From contig QXXE01000033.1 in assembly GCA_009911355.1 (NCBI GenBank), positions 1 to 41,804 of the forward strand: a stretch of 41,804 bases of DNA. The letters are read 5' to 3'. Both the position numbers and the translations under genes were made by a program. The DNA is from Clostridiaceae bacterium. GTDB taxonomy: Bacteria > Bacillota > Clostridia > Oscillospirales > Butyricicoccaceae. Below, one piece after another: positions 7,847-16,025 of this stretch. The notes under the pieces are model-generated. The model saw only the letters and a list, made by a program, of their open reading frames with translations, was not told where the DNA came from and ran no database searches. Every line of letters begins with the position of its first letter. Position 1 is the first letter of the stretch.

Positions 7847-7913
7847 GTGAATAATGAAAAAACAAATTGAAAATTTTCGAGAAACTATTGTCAAATACTT
7901 CTGCTTAAGAGAT

Positions 7914-7944
7914 AAAAAGGCTGTTTTATGCAAACAACCTTTTT
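7914..7944 (-). terminator. Terminator of the nuclease/transposase-like gene
   Basis: 13-bp arms (7914-7926 and 7932-7944) with one G-U pair enclose a five-base loop. The minus strand reads into a T-rich tail. It lies just beyond the stop of the gene ending at 7966. Confidence 0.75.
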
Positions 7945-7965
7945 AATCTGTCATAAACAGGATTG

Positions 7966-8943
7966 TTATGCCCGTTGCAGGAGTTTCAGATATTTTTCAC
8001 GCTGCGATTCAGGAATCTTTAGCGCAGCCATTGATTGATCAACAGACCAATGCATGGTTTCCATTAAACTTTGAATCGCAGCCAGAATGGTTTCTTCTGT
8101 ACCCTGCTGGATACCCTGTTGGATGCCCTTGTGGAATCCTCGTTCCTCGACCGCCTGACTCAAATTACACATTGCGGACACCTCCTCGTCCAAGATATCT
8201 TTCATTGGGATATCGAAATCTTCGAGTAAAATTTGCTGCTTTTCCTGTACGCTGGTACTCGGGGACAACAGGGTTCCCAGCAGTTTCAGGATACCGTCAT
8301 AATTGCCGCTGTCCGGATTGCCAAGACAGACCATGATAACCGACAGCAGGTCGTAGTGCTGCACCAGCTCTTTTGCGCTGCCAACCAGACATTCCTCGGT
8401 CATGCGGTAGCGGGTGATGGTATTTTCACGGTTTTTCGGCGGGTTCATGCAAATCCAGATCGAATAGACCTTCTTAATCTTCTCATAATGCGAATCCGTA
8501 AACTCCATGCCGTACTGCGAGGAGATCATGCGGCTACAATAATAAATTCCGCGTGTCAGCAGCGAGTAACCCGGATAGAAATTCCCCTGCGCTTCCGCGT
8601 TTATGATTAACCGGATATGCTCACCGGAGCTGGGCGCAATTGCATAGAAGCGGATATCGTAAGTTACCGTACCCTCGGTCAGCGACTTGTCTTCGGTATC
8701 CAGCCCGTGAATCATTGTACCCGATTCGTCAGGCAGTACCGGAACTTCACCGACCTGCGGCTGGCCTTCGATGTATTTTTCAGCAATCTCGTTGACATCG
8801 CAGTCGCGGTACTCTTCCAAGCAGCTTTTCATGATGTGCGCCAAGATGATCTTTTCAGACAGCAACCGCTTGCAGGCGGCGTCATACTGAGCACGCGCGT
8901 CGGTCGCGCGGAGACCCTGTGCCAGTGTCGTTTCGGAAGCCAT
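7966..8943 (-). CDS. PD-(D/E)XK nuclease-family transposase-like protein (Rpn/PDDEXK_2 type)
   Basis: This 325-aa protein has the family core YDIRFYAIAP...LIINAEAQGNFYPGYSL, giving the D-(n)-E-x-Q active-site pattern, then RGIYYCSRMISSQYG. The C-terminus holds the usual short glutamine-rich repeat (GIQQGIQQGTEE) and a helical tail. Such proteins are abundant, fast-evolving and multicopy in gut Clostridia, and are linked to recombination-promoting nucleases. The start is ATG 8943, because AAGGAAGGGG lies upstream; the longer frame to 9018 lacks a site. It is followed by its own terminator. Its presence marks this as accessory DNA. Confidence 0.8.
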   Translation of the reverse strand: MASETTLAQGLRATDARAQYDAACKRLLSEKIILAHIMKSCLEEYRDCDVNEIAEKYIEGQPQVGEVPVLPDESGTMIHGLDTEDKSLTEGTVTYDIRFYAIAPSSGEHIRLIINAEAQGNFYPGYSLLTRGIYYCSRMISSQYGMEFTDSHYEKIKKVYSIWICMNPPKNRENTITRYRMTEECLVGSAKELVQHYDLLSVIMVCLGNPDSGNYDGILKLLGTLLSPSTSVQEKQQILLEDFDIPMKDILDEEVSAMCNLSQAVEERGFHKGIQQGIQQGTEETILAAIQSLMETMHWSVDQSMAALKIPESQREKYLKLLQRA

Positions 8944-9021
8944 AAAACCAGCCCCTTCCTTATATATAGATTTTATCACAAGTTCCGGTTGCCGTCCATC
9001 ATTTTCTGTTTCCAGCACTGG

Positions 9022-9396
9022 TCAGACATCGGTTAGTGGCAGGCAAACCAGCTTTCCATTCACCCGCAAGAACGTTTCGGGTGTGCGGAACAACTGCTGG
9101 AAATGATCAAATTGCTCCGGTGTGAGGCTGGTAAAGCTGTCGCTGTCAGACGGCACGCCGCAAAGGAAGAACGTGCCGCAAACGATATCGTACAGGTTGC
9201 CATCCGTATCCCGCAGCCCCCGGTTCGGTGGCAATCCCAGCAATTTGCCATCGTCGTTGCAGACCAGTGCCACCCTTTCCGAGAATGGATAGATTGCCTG
9301 AATGCAACCGCCAACGATGGTCTGCATCTCCTTGAGCCCACCGGTCAGCTCCGCGACCCTTGGAGCCTGTTTGGGTTCCACAATTAAAATCGTCAT
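9022..9396 (-). CDS. DUF3846-family protein
   Basis: This 124-aa protein matches the pattern I know for DUF3846: an opening ILIVEP strand, the core GGCIQAIYPF, then CNDDGKLLGLPPNRGLRD and YDIVCGTFFL. These proteins occur in clostridial conjugative elements and phages; their function is unknown. The start is ATG 9396 with GAGGG upstream. It follows the resolvase gene by 12 bp on the same strand and is probably cotranscribed with it. Confidence 0.85.
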   Translation of the reverse strand: MTILIVEPKQAPRVAELTGGLKEMQTIVGGCIQAIYPFSERVALVCNDDGKLLGLPPNRGLRDTDGNLYDIVCGTFFLCGVPSDSDSFTSLTPEQFDHFQQLFRTPETFLRVNGKLVCLPLTDV

Positions 9397-9408
9397 GATT
9401 GCCCTCCC

Positions 9409-10014
9409 TCAATTCCCGTAGGATTCCTTCAACGCTTTGTAAAAGACCGTTTTCTTCATGCCCAGCCGCCGCATGGCTTCGCGGGCGGTGATTTCACCAG
9501 AGCGCCACAGGCTCAGCACTTCATCCCAGTTTTTCGGGCGCGGCGTTGCTGGTCTGCCGAGATGTTTACCGTTCGCTTTGGCTGCGTCAATGCCTTCGCG
9601 CTGGCGGCGGCGGATGGTTTCGCGTTCCTGCTCTGCGATCGTGCCCAGCACTTCGAGCAGGATGTTGTTGACCATCTCGAAAACCCATTCCTGCCCCTCT
9701 GGCAATTCCATCATCGTAGTTGGCAGGTCAATCACCTTCAAGCGGATGCCGTTATCCGTAAAGAATTGCAGCTCATTTTTGATGTCAATCTTGTTGCGGC
9801 TCAGACGGTCGAGCGACTTCACCACCAATGTATCACCCGGACGCAGCATAGCAGTTTTCAGTGCAAGGTATCCGGGGCGGTCGAGGCTCTTGCCAGATTC
9901 CTTGTCGGTAACAATCTCGCGTTCATCTGCGCCTAGTTTAGCGAATGCTTCCAGCTGACGGTCAAGGTTCTGCTCGCAGGTCGAAACCCGCGCGTAGTAA
10001 AAAGTGCGATGCAC
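9409..10014 (-). CDS. Small serine recombinase (resolvase/invertase)
   Basis: This 201-aa protein has an N-terminal resolvase domain: YYARVST with catalytic S11, Q16-N17-R20 of the EQNLDRQ motif, and LVVKSLDRLSRN. The long E helix and a C-terminal helix-turn-helix (REAMRRLGMKKTVFYKAL) follow. The length is normal for Tn3-type resolvases and invertases. I chose GTG 10014 because AGGAGG lies 7 bp upstream and the protein then starts at the usual VHRTFYYARVS; the longer frame runs into a strong inverted repeat. The two inverted repeats upstream may be its recombination site. It could resolve element dimers or invert DNA. Confidence 0.9.
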   Translation of the reverse strand: MHRTFYYARVSTCEQNLDRQLEAFAKLGADEREIVTDKESGKSLDRPGYLALKTAMLRPGDTLVVKSLDRLSRNKIDIKNELQFFTDNGIRLKVIDLPTTMMELPEGQEWVFEMVNNILLEVLGTIAEQERETIRRRQREGIDAAKANGKHLGRPATPRPKNWDEVLSLWRSGEITAREAMRRLGMKKTVFYKALKESYGN

Positions 10015-10033
10015 AATAATCCTCCTTAAAATG

Positions 10034-10063
10034 TGTCCGGAAAGGTGTTGCACTTTCCGGACA
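10034..10063. repeat. Inverted repeat I upstream of the resolvase
   Basis: Perfect 11-bp arms TGTCCGGAAAG (10034-10044) and CTTTCCGGACA (10053-10063) enclose 8 bp. The 30-bp size is close to the crossover subsite of a resolvase res site. No T-run follows on either strand. Confidence 0.6.
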
Positions 10064-10083
10064 TTTCCGTTAATTGATTTTTG

Positions 10084-10131
10084 ACCTTTATGGACGCGAT
10101 TTCAGGGTCAAAACGGTGTGTCCATAAAGGT
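10084..10131. repeat. Inverted repeat II upstream of the resolvase
   Basis: Perfect 12-bp arms ACCTTTATGGAC (10084-10095) and GTCCATAAAGGT (10120-10131) are 24 bp apart. With repeat I it fills the gap between the 24-codon ORF and the resolvase start. It could be accessory res subsites or an operator. Confidence 0.6.
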
Positions 10132-10147
10132 ATACCTTCACGAACGT

Positions 10148-10222
10148 CTAATTTGTCTCGTCGCTCTTTTCGATGATCTCAATGATCGTGCCGATCGCGA
10201 CAATAATTTCGCCTAAACCCAT
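10148..10222 (-). CDS. 24-residue hydrophobic micropeptide ORF
   Basis: ATG 10222 lies inside the last codons of the glutamine amidotransferase gene, in another frame, with GGAGG-GGAGGT 7 bp upstream. The peptide starts MGLGEIIVAIGTIIEIIEK and ends in a charged DETN tail, so it is one short hydrophobic or amphipathic helix. The overlap with the upstream gene and the very strong ribosome site favour real translation. The sequence does not say whether it is a membrane peptide, a type-I-toxin-like peptide or a substrate of the enzymes encoded just upstream. Confidence 0.5.
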   Translation of the reverse strand: MGLGEIIVAIGTIIEIIEKSDETN

Positions 10223-11169
10223 GCGCCCACCTCCCCTCCATTCCAGTCGCAAAGGATTTCCGAGGTGAGGTCATGCAGCAGCCCCGGATGGTAGAGCAGT
10301 TCCTCGATCTCGTAATCCTCATAGCCATAGTCGGCCAGAAGCTGCACTTCGTCAGGCGAAATGCCCATCATTTTCGCGGCATCAAGCAAGTAACCTCTTG
10401 ATGCAGCTGATGCTGTTCCCAGCTCGTCCCAGTAACGGGAGTATCCATATGAGTAGCCGTAGCGCCATGAATCGTGCATCTGAAAACGCTCCAAACGGCA
10501 CGTCCCGTCATGCGCGATACGTAGGATTTCACCCTCATCTACAGAAATTTCCGACTGATGGTGCAGCCCAAGCCGCTGTTCCGTTAAGTAAAGGATTTGC
10601 TCCGTAGAGGCATAAAGGTAAAAGCCACCGTAATCGAAAATTGCAAGTGGGTTATCGCCACGCACGAAGTAGAGGTTGCTGCGCCTGTCCAAGATTGTGA
10701 ATACAAAAGAGCCCCGGACTTTCTCGACCATTGCTCGGATGGTCTGAAAGTTCGGGGCTCCCTGACGTTCCAGCAGCTGCACCGCGACGTAGCTGTCGGT
10801 TTCAATGTGGGTCTGGGGAAGCAGCTCGCTTTCGCGTAGGAATGTGTCGTTCCAAAGGATTCCATTGTGTGCGAGTGCGAAGTTCCGGGTTGCCCACGGA
10901 TGGTTGTTGTAGTTCTGCTTGGCGCTGCCCTGCGTAGTCATGCGAGTGTGCCCCATAATTACGCGCACGCCATTCGGTACACGGAAGCGCATTTTTCGTG
11001 CGGCAATCGGTCGCTTATAAACATGGATGCTGCCGCCAAAGTTGTAGGCGATCCCGGTTGCGTCCGTGCCGCGCACCTCGCACTTGCGGGAGAGCACAGA
11101 CAAAATCCGGTTCTTTTCGTGCGCCTTTAGCACTCCGCGATAATCGATAATTCCGAACAAACTGCACAT
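10213..11169 (-). CDS. Class II glutamine amidotransferase (Ntn hydrolase)
   Basis: This 318-aa protein has the class II glutaminase layout: nucleophile C2 directly after the start (MCSLFGII), RGTDATGIA (33-41), GHTRMTTQGS (73-82) and the oxyanion-hole pair N102-G103 in LAHNGILWN, then ETDSYVAVQLL. I chose ATG 11169 rather than 11178 because the catalytic cysteine must follow the initiator methionine, and AGGAGG stands 9 bp upstream. It starts one base after the amidoligase stop, so the two are translationally coupled. It should release ammonia from glutamine. There is no synthase domain in the same chain; the partner is probably the amidoligase. The C-terminal 90 residues are Tyr/Glu-rich and unassigned. 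Confidence 0.85.
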   Translation of the reverse strand: MCSLFGIIDYRGVLKAHEKNRILSVLSRKCEVRGTDATGIAYNFGGSIHVYKRPIAARKMRFRVPNGVRVIMGHTRMTTQGSAKQNYNNHPWATRNFALAHNGILWNDTFLRESELLPQTHIETDSYVAVQLLERQGAPNFQTIRAMVEKVRGSFVFTILDRRSNLYFVRGDNPLAIFDYGGFYLYASTEQILYLTEQRLGLHHQSEISVDEGEILRIAHDGTCRLERFQMHDSWRYGYSYGYSRYWDELGTASAASRGYLLDAAKMMGISPDEVQLLADYGYEDYEIEELLYHPGLLHDLTSEILCDWNGGEVGAWV

Positions 11170-11170
11170 C

Positions 11171-12271
11171 TTAATCATCCTCCTCTGCCGCTACAGGCTC
11201 ATTCTTGTACAAATCGCGTTCTTTCAGGTATCGAACCAGCTCCGGTTCATGAATCCGGTCAAGGAATTGGTGCCACGATAGGCGCTGCAATTCATCATCG
11301 GACAGGAAAACAGCCACGTCGCAGATGGCGTTGACCATTTGCAGCGTGGCGAGGAGCGTGTTCAGCTTGAGCGTTCCACGAAAGATGCGGATTTCGACAG
11401 TGTGGTAGTTCGTCAGATTGACTGCCATATACCGGCTTTTTCGGGAGTCCTTCGCAGAGTCCATGACCTCCTGCGGCGAGAGCTTCATCCCGTACCGCGC
11501 CGCCCAGCGGTTGATCTGTGATTCGGTGCGACGCGAAAAACGCAGCAGTTCCGCCCAGAACTTTTCGACAAAATACAACAGCCGCGCGATTGCGCACTCC
11601 TGTTCGAGCTGCGTGTAACCGAAAGTCTCACGGGATATGTGCACGTGTAGCCCACAGGTCGAGGTTTTGTGGCTCAGGAAGTTCAAAGAACGGGCTTCGT
11701 CAAGGATTCCCGCCCACGGCATTTTGTTTAGGTGGTAGTCGAGCGTCATTGGATGCGTCACCAGCTCCAGCCCGCTGTCGAGTGAGCCGTCTGTTTTGAT
11801 GTACAGGTGCTCGGAATGATCATTCGCAACTCCGAGAATGTGCTTCGCCGCGTAAGTATCGCAGCCGCCGCCGTCAATTTCAAGCTCTACGCCGAAGTAG
11901 CGGTCACCCTTGCCGTAGAATTTTGGCTCTGGCTTATAGTTGTATTCATGGATTGGCTGCTCCGGTTCTATTTCATCCCAGCAGACGCCGCAATAGGCGT
12001 TCCCGTAATCATCGTAGCACGCGGAGCCGTTTACCACGATGTTATCGCACTCGCAGCAGCGGGTGTAGTGCCGCTCGAAACAGTCCCGGCACAGCGTCGT
12101 GTAGTCATCTTCTACCGCATTTTCGCCCCAGATCCGCGTGCCGCAGCGGTCGCAAATTACGGTATCGTTGAGCATACAGTCCATGCAAATTGCCTCCTCA
12201 CCAACCATATAACGGTCATCAATCGGGCTTACAGCTCCGCAGTGATTGCACACAAACGTTTTTGCATTCAT
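11171..12271 (-). CDS. Amidoligase-family protein with N-terminal zinc ribbons
   Basis: This 366-aa protein begins with three Cys pairs or treble-clef-like modules (C8/C11-C29/C32, C40/C43-C61/C64, C73/C75-C94/C97). The catalytic part follows: GVELEID (127-133), KTDGSLDSGLELVTHP (159-174), GLHVHIS (207-213) and TVEIRIFRGTL (291-301). These match the amidoligase (COOH-NH2 ligase, glutamine-synthetase-like fold) family described by Iyer and colleagues in mobile elements, predicted to form amide bonds on peptides or amino acids with ATP. I chose ATG 12271, with AAGGAG 8 bp upstream. It sits directly before the glutamine amidotransferase, which is the expected ammonia source. The substrate is unknown. 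Confidence 0.85.
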   Translation of the reverse strand: MNAKTFVCNHCGAVSPIDDRYMVGEEAICMDCMLNDTVICDRCGTRIWGENAVEDDYTTLCRDCFERHYTRCCECDNIVVNGSACYDDYGNAYCGVCWDEIEPEQPIHEYNYKPEPKFYGKGDRYFGVELEIDGGGCDTYAAKHILGVANDHSEHLYIKTDGSLDSGLELVTHPMTLDYHLNKMPWAGILDEARSLNFLSHKTSTCGLHVHISRETFGYTQLEQECAIARLLYFVEKFWAELLRFSRRTESQINRWAARYGMKLSPQEVMDSAKDSRKSRYMAVNLTNYHTVEIRIFRGTLKLNTLLATLQMVNAICDVAVFLSDDELQRLSWHQFLDRIHEPELVRYLKERDLYKNEPVAAEEDD

Positions 12272-12296
12272 TTTTGTTCTCCTTAAAATGGTTGTT

Positions 12297-12836
12297 TTAG
12301 ATGATTTCATTTTGGTTCAGGCACCTTTCCAGCAGTGTGCAGTAGCCGTAGAGCTGGTCGGTTGTGAGATCAAGCCAGTCACCATAGTCGATCTGATTTC
12401 CGTCCAGCGGTTCCAGACGGATTCGTCCATTCTCCACGGATTCACGAACATAAATACGCGTATTGCCAAAGGTATAGCAATCTGTCCCATCTTTTTGCTC
12501 CGTCCGCGTGAAGCATGGAACGACTGCCGCATCTCTCATTTGCTCAAGAATATAACAGTTCTGCACCTTCCAGCCGCCCGGGTTTCCTTCCTCGGCCATG
12601 TAGCAGTCGAGCCAGACACTCTGATCGCTGCCATCCAGACAGGAACCGAAAATCGAGTAGCCTCCCGTGTGGGGATAAAACGCTTTGTTATTGCTGCTGA
12701 CACGGTAGGTTCGTTTCAATAAGGTGTATTTTTGAGGGAAACTGTCCTCGGTGAAAATGATGTGCGCAGTTAAGTTATCCTGAGGGGAATTTTTCTTCAA
12801 CCGCTGAAAAGCCGCTTTCAAATTCTTATATTTCAT
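12297..12836 (-). CDS. Conserved protein of clostridial mobile elements (possibly DUF4316-like)
   Basis: This 179-aa protein's stretch HIIFTEDSF...LLKRTYRVSSNNKAF and GGYSIFGSCLDGSDQSVWL resembles a conserved module in clostridial integrative elements that I associate with DUF4316-type proteins, although I am unsure of the label. No catalytic motif is evident. The start is ATG 12836, with AGAGGAG upstream. It precedes the amidoligase by 25 bp on the same strand and follows a strong terminator, so it may be the first gene of the amidoligase transcript. Confidence 0.65.
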   Translation of the reverse strand: MKYKNLKAAFQRLKKNSPQDNLTAHIIFTEDSFPQKYTLLKRTYRVSSNNKAFYPHTGGYSIFGSCLDGSDQSVWLDCYMAEEGNPGGWKVQNCYILEQMRDAAVVPCFTRTEQKDGTDCYTFGNTRIYVRESVENGRIRLEPLDGNQIDYGDWLDLTTDQLYGYCTLLERCLNQNEII

Positions 12837-12865
12837 ACACTCCTCTTTTCTTGTGAAAATAGAAA

Positions 12866-12905
12866 ATGCCCAGTGTCGTTACGACAGAATAACGACACTG
12901 GGCAT
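12866..12905 (-). terminator. Strong terminator after the Cys4 phage/ICE protein gene
   Basis: Perfect 16-bp arms (12866-12881 and 12890-12905) enclose an 8-base loop and are followed on the minus strand by TTTTCTATTTT. It separates the recombination genes to its right from the amidoligase group to its left. Confidence 0.85.
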
Positions 12906-12915
12906 CTATACTGTT

Positions 12916-13689
12916 TTAGACAGCCTCGGACAACGGCGGCTCGGATTCGACAGTGTTCACGGCTTCCATAAATTGCTGGGAAAACACTTTGGCCTGAGCG
13001 GTCTCCTCCGGGCTCAGTACACTGACCGCCTCAAAATGGTACTGCGCATAAGGCTTGCCAGTCTTGCTGGTTGCGCGTTCCAGCGTGATCTTCGTGACCA
13101 CTCCGCTGATCGGCGTGAGCATACTCACTAATCGGGTGGAGTAACGCAGGAAGCGCGTTTTGCTGGAAATGGGCACTCGCACGAGAAGCGGGATGATGTT
13201 ATCCGGGCGCAGTAGGTAGAGCAGCACGGATTCCTTGCAGGCTTTCGCGTTGGATTCCCCGTCTTTTGAGCCGAAATCATTGAATGGGCAGTGTGCACAG
13301 ATTTTTCCGTCCTGAGATACGATGCTGTTTGCACTCATGCATGCTGGTGGCGTTCCTTCAACTGGATCGGAGCTGTCCCAGTAGGCACGCGGGGTCGTGT
13401 AGTCCAAAATGATACCGGTCAGCTCCTTTTCGATCTCGTCCCCGGCCAACCCTGGCACGGAGAACACCGTTGCGCCACCGGACGGCGACTTGACCACATC
13501 GAAAAGCTGGAACGACAGCGGCTGATTCTTCAAGTTTTCGCGAAGGATTTCTAAGGCGTTGCTGTGCAGCGCAACATAGCTGGAATTGACCGGCGTTACT
13601 GCCGCTTCGGTGCTCAACGCTTCTGTTACAGGCTCCTGTAACGCTTGCACTTTACCGCTCAGGCGGTTTTTCAGTTTGACGTTATCCAT
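12916..13689 (-). CDS. Phage/ICE-type conserved protein with a four-cysteine motif
   Basis: This 257-aa protein's central part reads PPACMSAN...GKICAHCPFNDFGS...AKACKES, with C117, C131, C134 and C151 likely to bind zinc. The pattern, followed by LLYLLRPDNIIPLLVRVP, is one I recall from phage and integrative-element genes next to YqaJ-type nucleases. The function is unknown; a role in DNA binding or recombination beside the exonuclease is plausible. The start is ATG 13689, with AAAGGAG upstream. It starts 15 bp after the YqaJ gene, in the same operon. Confidence 0.7.
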   Translation of the reverse strand: MDNVKLKNRLSGKVQALQEPVTEALSTEAAVTPVNSSYVALHSNALEILRENLKNQPLSFQLFDVVKSPSGGATVFSVPGLAGDEIEKELTGIILDYTTPRAYWDSSDPVEGTPPACMSANSIVSQDGKICAHCPFNDFGSKDGESNAKACKESVLLYLLRPDNIIPLLVRVPISSKTRFLRYSTRLVSMLTPISGVVTKITLERATSKTGKPYAQYHFEAVSVLSPEETAQAKVFSQQFMEAVNTVESEPPLSEAV

Positions 13690-13704
13690 AACTTTTTTCT
13701 CCTT

Positions 13705-14649
13705 TTATACTGCCTTTTTGATTGTAAATCGGCGATATGATGTCTTGTTGGCGTATTTCTTGTATAAGGTTGGATGTTCCGCTTTTAAGGTCTTACTGTC
13801 GAGCCGTTCCTGCGCTACATTTTTCCATGTGATGATTCGACTGCCGACTGTCCCGACCTCGTTTTCCCCCAACATCTGCTTCAACAGATTTTCGGCCTCC
13901 TGCTTCTGCTCGGTGAAGGTCTCTAACTGCTCGCAGGCTGTGTCGTACTGGTGGAGCAGGTCGGTGGCAGCGTCTGGCAGCACGATTTTGGATGCTGGTA
14001 CGCTATTGGGGAACCGTTCTGCAAGGAATTTTGCGGACGCACTCGAACCATCCAATGGCGGGGGAGTCAGCGATTTCACGTGGTCCCAGAAGTCTGCTTC
14101 CAACTCGATTAGCATGGAGATCAACTCCTCGTCGCGCTCTATGAATTTCCACTTGAACGTGTTGCCGCCGATCAAAACTGCAATGTAGGTTCCTTTGTAT
14201 CCCGTCACTGCCATATAGTGGATAATTTGCAACAGATATTCGTCCGGTATGGAGTCCTCCCATTCGCCAGTCTTATACGCCGAAGCGGTTTTCGCCTCGA
14301 AGATACAAGGTCCGAGGTCAGGATGCTCGCAAGTGCCATCGAGGTTCGCAAGCATGAAGGGATGCTCCACGCTCTGCAAAAGTTCGCTTGCGTGGCTGAC
14401 CGCAATGCCGGTACGCTTGGTGAACTCTGCACGAACCAGCGGTTCCAGCTGCGTACCCCAGTAGGCCGCTTCTCCTGCCTCCTGATAGGGGAGCTGATTG
14501 GTCTTGTCCATCCAGAGCTCGACCGGGGATTTGTAGCGATTCACTCCGCAAATGACAGAAGCATCCGAGCCGCCGATGCCCAGTTTACGGTGTTCCAGCC
14601 ACTCTTCATAAGACATGTTTTCGGTAGATGCTAATATGATTGCTGACAT
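13705..14649 (-). CDS. YqaJ-family viral recombinase / PD-(D/E)XK exonuclease
   Basis: This 314-aa protein has the lambda-exonuclease-like motifs GIGGSDAS (24-31), WGTQLEP (64-70, E69), D104 in NLDG, EAKTA (118-122, the E-x-K of the active site) and Q141 in LLQIIHYM. These make 5'-3' exonuclease activity likely, in the style of phage recombination. The C-terminal part is a coiled helix (about 225-265). I chose ATG 14649; ATG 14661 and GTG 14670 are in frame, and the last would overlap the preceding TGA, so the start is uncertain. I see no RecT/Beta annealase next to it; the Cys4 gene product downstream may take that place. Confidence 0.85.
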   Translation of the reverse strand: MSAIILASTENMSYEEWLEHRKLGIGGSDASVICGVNRYKSPVELWMDKTNQLPYQEAGEAAYWGTQLEPLVRAEFTKRTGIAVSHASELLQSVEHPFMLANLDGTCEHPDLGPCIFEAKTASAYKTGEWEDSIPDEYLLQIIHYMAVTGYKGTYIAVLIGGNTFKWKFIERDEELISMLIELEADFWDHVKSLTPPPLDGSSASAKFLAERFPNSVPASKIVLPDAATDLLHQYDTACEQLETFTEQKQEAENLLKQMLGENEVGTVGSRIITWKNVAQERLDSKTLKAEHPTLYKKYANKTSYRRFTIKKAV

Positions 14650-14666
14650 CTCGCACACCATCTTCC

Positions 14667-15602
14667 TCACGCTGCCGCCAGCACCATTTTATAGGCTTTA
14701 TCAATCATCGGATTGCCCTCTACGGTGCGCAGAAACAGGTTTTCGCTATAGTTTTTCGTCCTGCGGATTGGGTCAGCGTGCGTCGCAAAGTCGCTTACAG
14801 CATTAACGAATCGGTAGCCGTTTTTGCCGACATGAGCGAGGTCAGGCGCGTCCCAGTACCGCCTTTTCAAGTCCTCCAGCAGTCGCAAATTATTTTTCTT
14901 TTGCGCGTCGGTCATATCCTCTGTGACTGGGAAGAACTCCTGCATAAACTCCATGACCTTTCGGTCGGACAGCGGAATCTGGGACAGGCGGTCGATGCTG
15001 TGTTCCAGTTCACCCATGTAAGTTTCCGCCAACATCAGCGTTTCGCGGGCTTCGTGGACACGGCTCATGACGTTCTCGGTGTGCTTGGTTGCCCAGACCC
15101 TTTTCGCTGTGCGGAGTGCCAAATTCAGAATGTTATGACACACGGCGCGAATCGGCGTCATTGCAACTTTTATCCCGGAACTGCCGTCATGCGAGTTCAT
15201 TACTGCAAGATAAGGCGCGATTTCGTCCCCTGCGGCGATGTAACGCTGTGGCAGTTTCGCCAGCATCCAGACCTTGCGGCCTCCCTGCAGAGAACCCGCC
15301 GTTTCATAGGTCACACCTTCGCCCAGCAGGTCATCCGTAAACCGGAACGCGTCCTCGTTCTGCACCACCTTATAGCGGTCGGACACGATGCCCAGAGCCG
15401 CACTATCGCTGTCGCGGACGTTAACCTTGTACCCGCCAATCCGTGCGCCATCCTCATCGAATACGGACTTTTGCAGTACACGCCAGTCCAGACCAGCATA
15501 GATCAGCGCGTCATTCGAGGTTGGGGCTTCCTGCACCTCCACACCCAAGCCGTGCCACGGTTTCTCACGTACATAAAACATGGTCTCTACATTTGCTGCC
15601 AT
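14667..15602 (-). CDS. DUF932 phage/plasmid-like protein
   Basis: This 311-aa protein opens with the family's ANVETMFYVREKPWHGLGV, then DWRVLQKSVF, GIVSDRYKVVQNEDAF, and GGRKVWMLAKLP, and ends NLFLRTVEGNPMIDKAYKM. This order is that of DUF932 (phage/plasmid-like TIGR03299 protein), which commonly travels with mobile elements. Its molecular role is not established. The start is ATG 15602, with AGGAGG upstream; 25 codons of upstream open frame have no ribosome site. It is the second gene of the recombination operon. Confidence 0.88.
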   Translation of the reverse strand: MAANVETMFYVREKPWHGLGVEVQEAPTSNDALIYAGLDWRVLQKSVFDEDGARIGGYKVNVRDSDSAALGIVSDRYKVVQNEDAFRFTDDLLGEGVTYETAGSLQGGRKVWMLAKLPQRYIAAGDEIAPYLAVMNSHDGSSGIKVAMTPIRAVCHNILNLALRTAKRVWATKHTENVMSRVHEARETLMLAETYMGELEHSIDRLSQIPLSDRKVMEFMQEFFPVTEDMTDAQKKNNLRLLEDLKRRYWDAPDLAHVGKNGYRFVNAVSDFATHADPIRRTKNYSENLFLRTVEGNPMIDKAYKMVLAAA

Positions 15603-15648
15603 AAATCTTCCTCCTATGACTCTGTAAATAATGATTTTTGAAACATTT

Positions 15649-15960
15649 TTACTCGCTTCTGTGCTTTTGGGATTCAAATTCGCGTTCCAGCATCATAACG
15701 GCGTTTCCGCTGTTCGCAAGGACATAGATTTTCCCTGTAACGGCTTTGCCCTTCGCATCAACCTCGACCCGCTTACTGTAGGGCGGTGCTTCCTGAGAAA
15801 GCTGCACGATCTGCGTTCCATTCTCCGCGCAGGCCAGCTGGAACACCTGCACAGAAGCGCGTGCAGGCGCTGCGACTCCGTCCCGCAGAAACCACATCAG
15901 ATTTTGCATCCATACTGGGAGTTCATCATGAATCCCTTGTGTAATACTGTGATTTTCCAT
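15649..15960 (-). CDS. DUF960-family protein
   Basis: This 103-aa protein has the core TQGIHDELPVWMQNLMWFLRD followed by ASVQVFQLA, which matches DUF960 proteins of phages and integrative elements. Function unknown. The start is ATG 15960, with GGAG 9 bp upstream. It is the first gene of the minus-strand recombination operon, 46 bp before DUF932, and its leader contains a 12-bp-arm hairpin. Confidence 0.75.
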   Translation of the reverse strand: MENHSITQGIHDELPVWMQNLMWFLRDGVAAPARASVQVFQLACAENGTQIVQLSQEAPPYSKRVEVDAKGKAVTGKIYVLANSGNAVMMLEREFESQKHRSE

Positions 15961-15987
15961 TCTATCAACTCCATTTCAAGCGAAATA

Positions 15988-16014
15988 GAACCCGATGGAA
16001 TATCCATCGGGTTC
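15988..16014. repeat. Hairpin in the leader of the recombination operon
   Basis: Perfect 12-bp arms GAACCCGATGGA (15988-15999) and TCCATCGGGTTC (16003-16014) with a 3-base loop lie 28 bp upstream of the DUF960 start. No clear T-run follows on the minus strand. It could stabilise or attenuate the operon mRNA, or terminate plus-strand read-through. Confidence 0.55.
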
Positions 16015-16025
16015 ATTATTATAAT

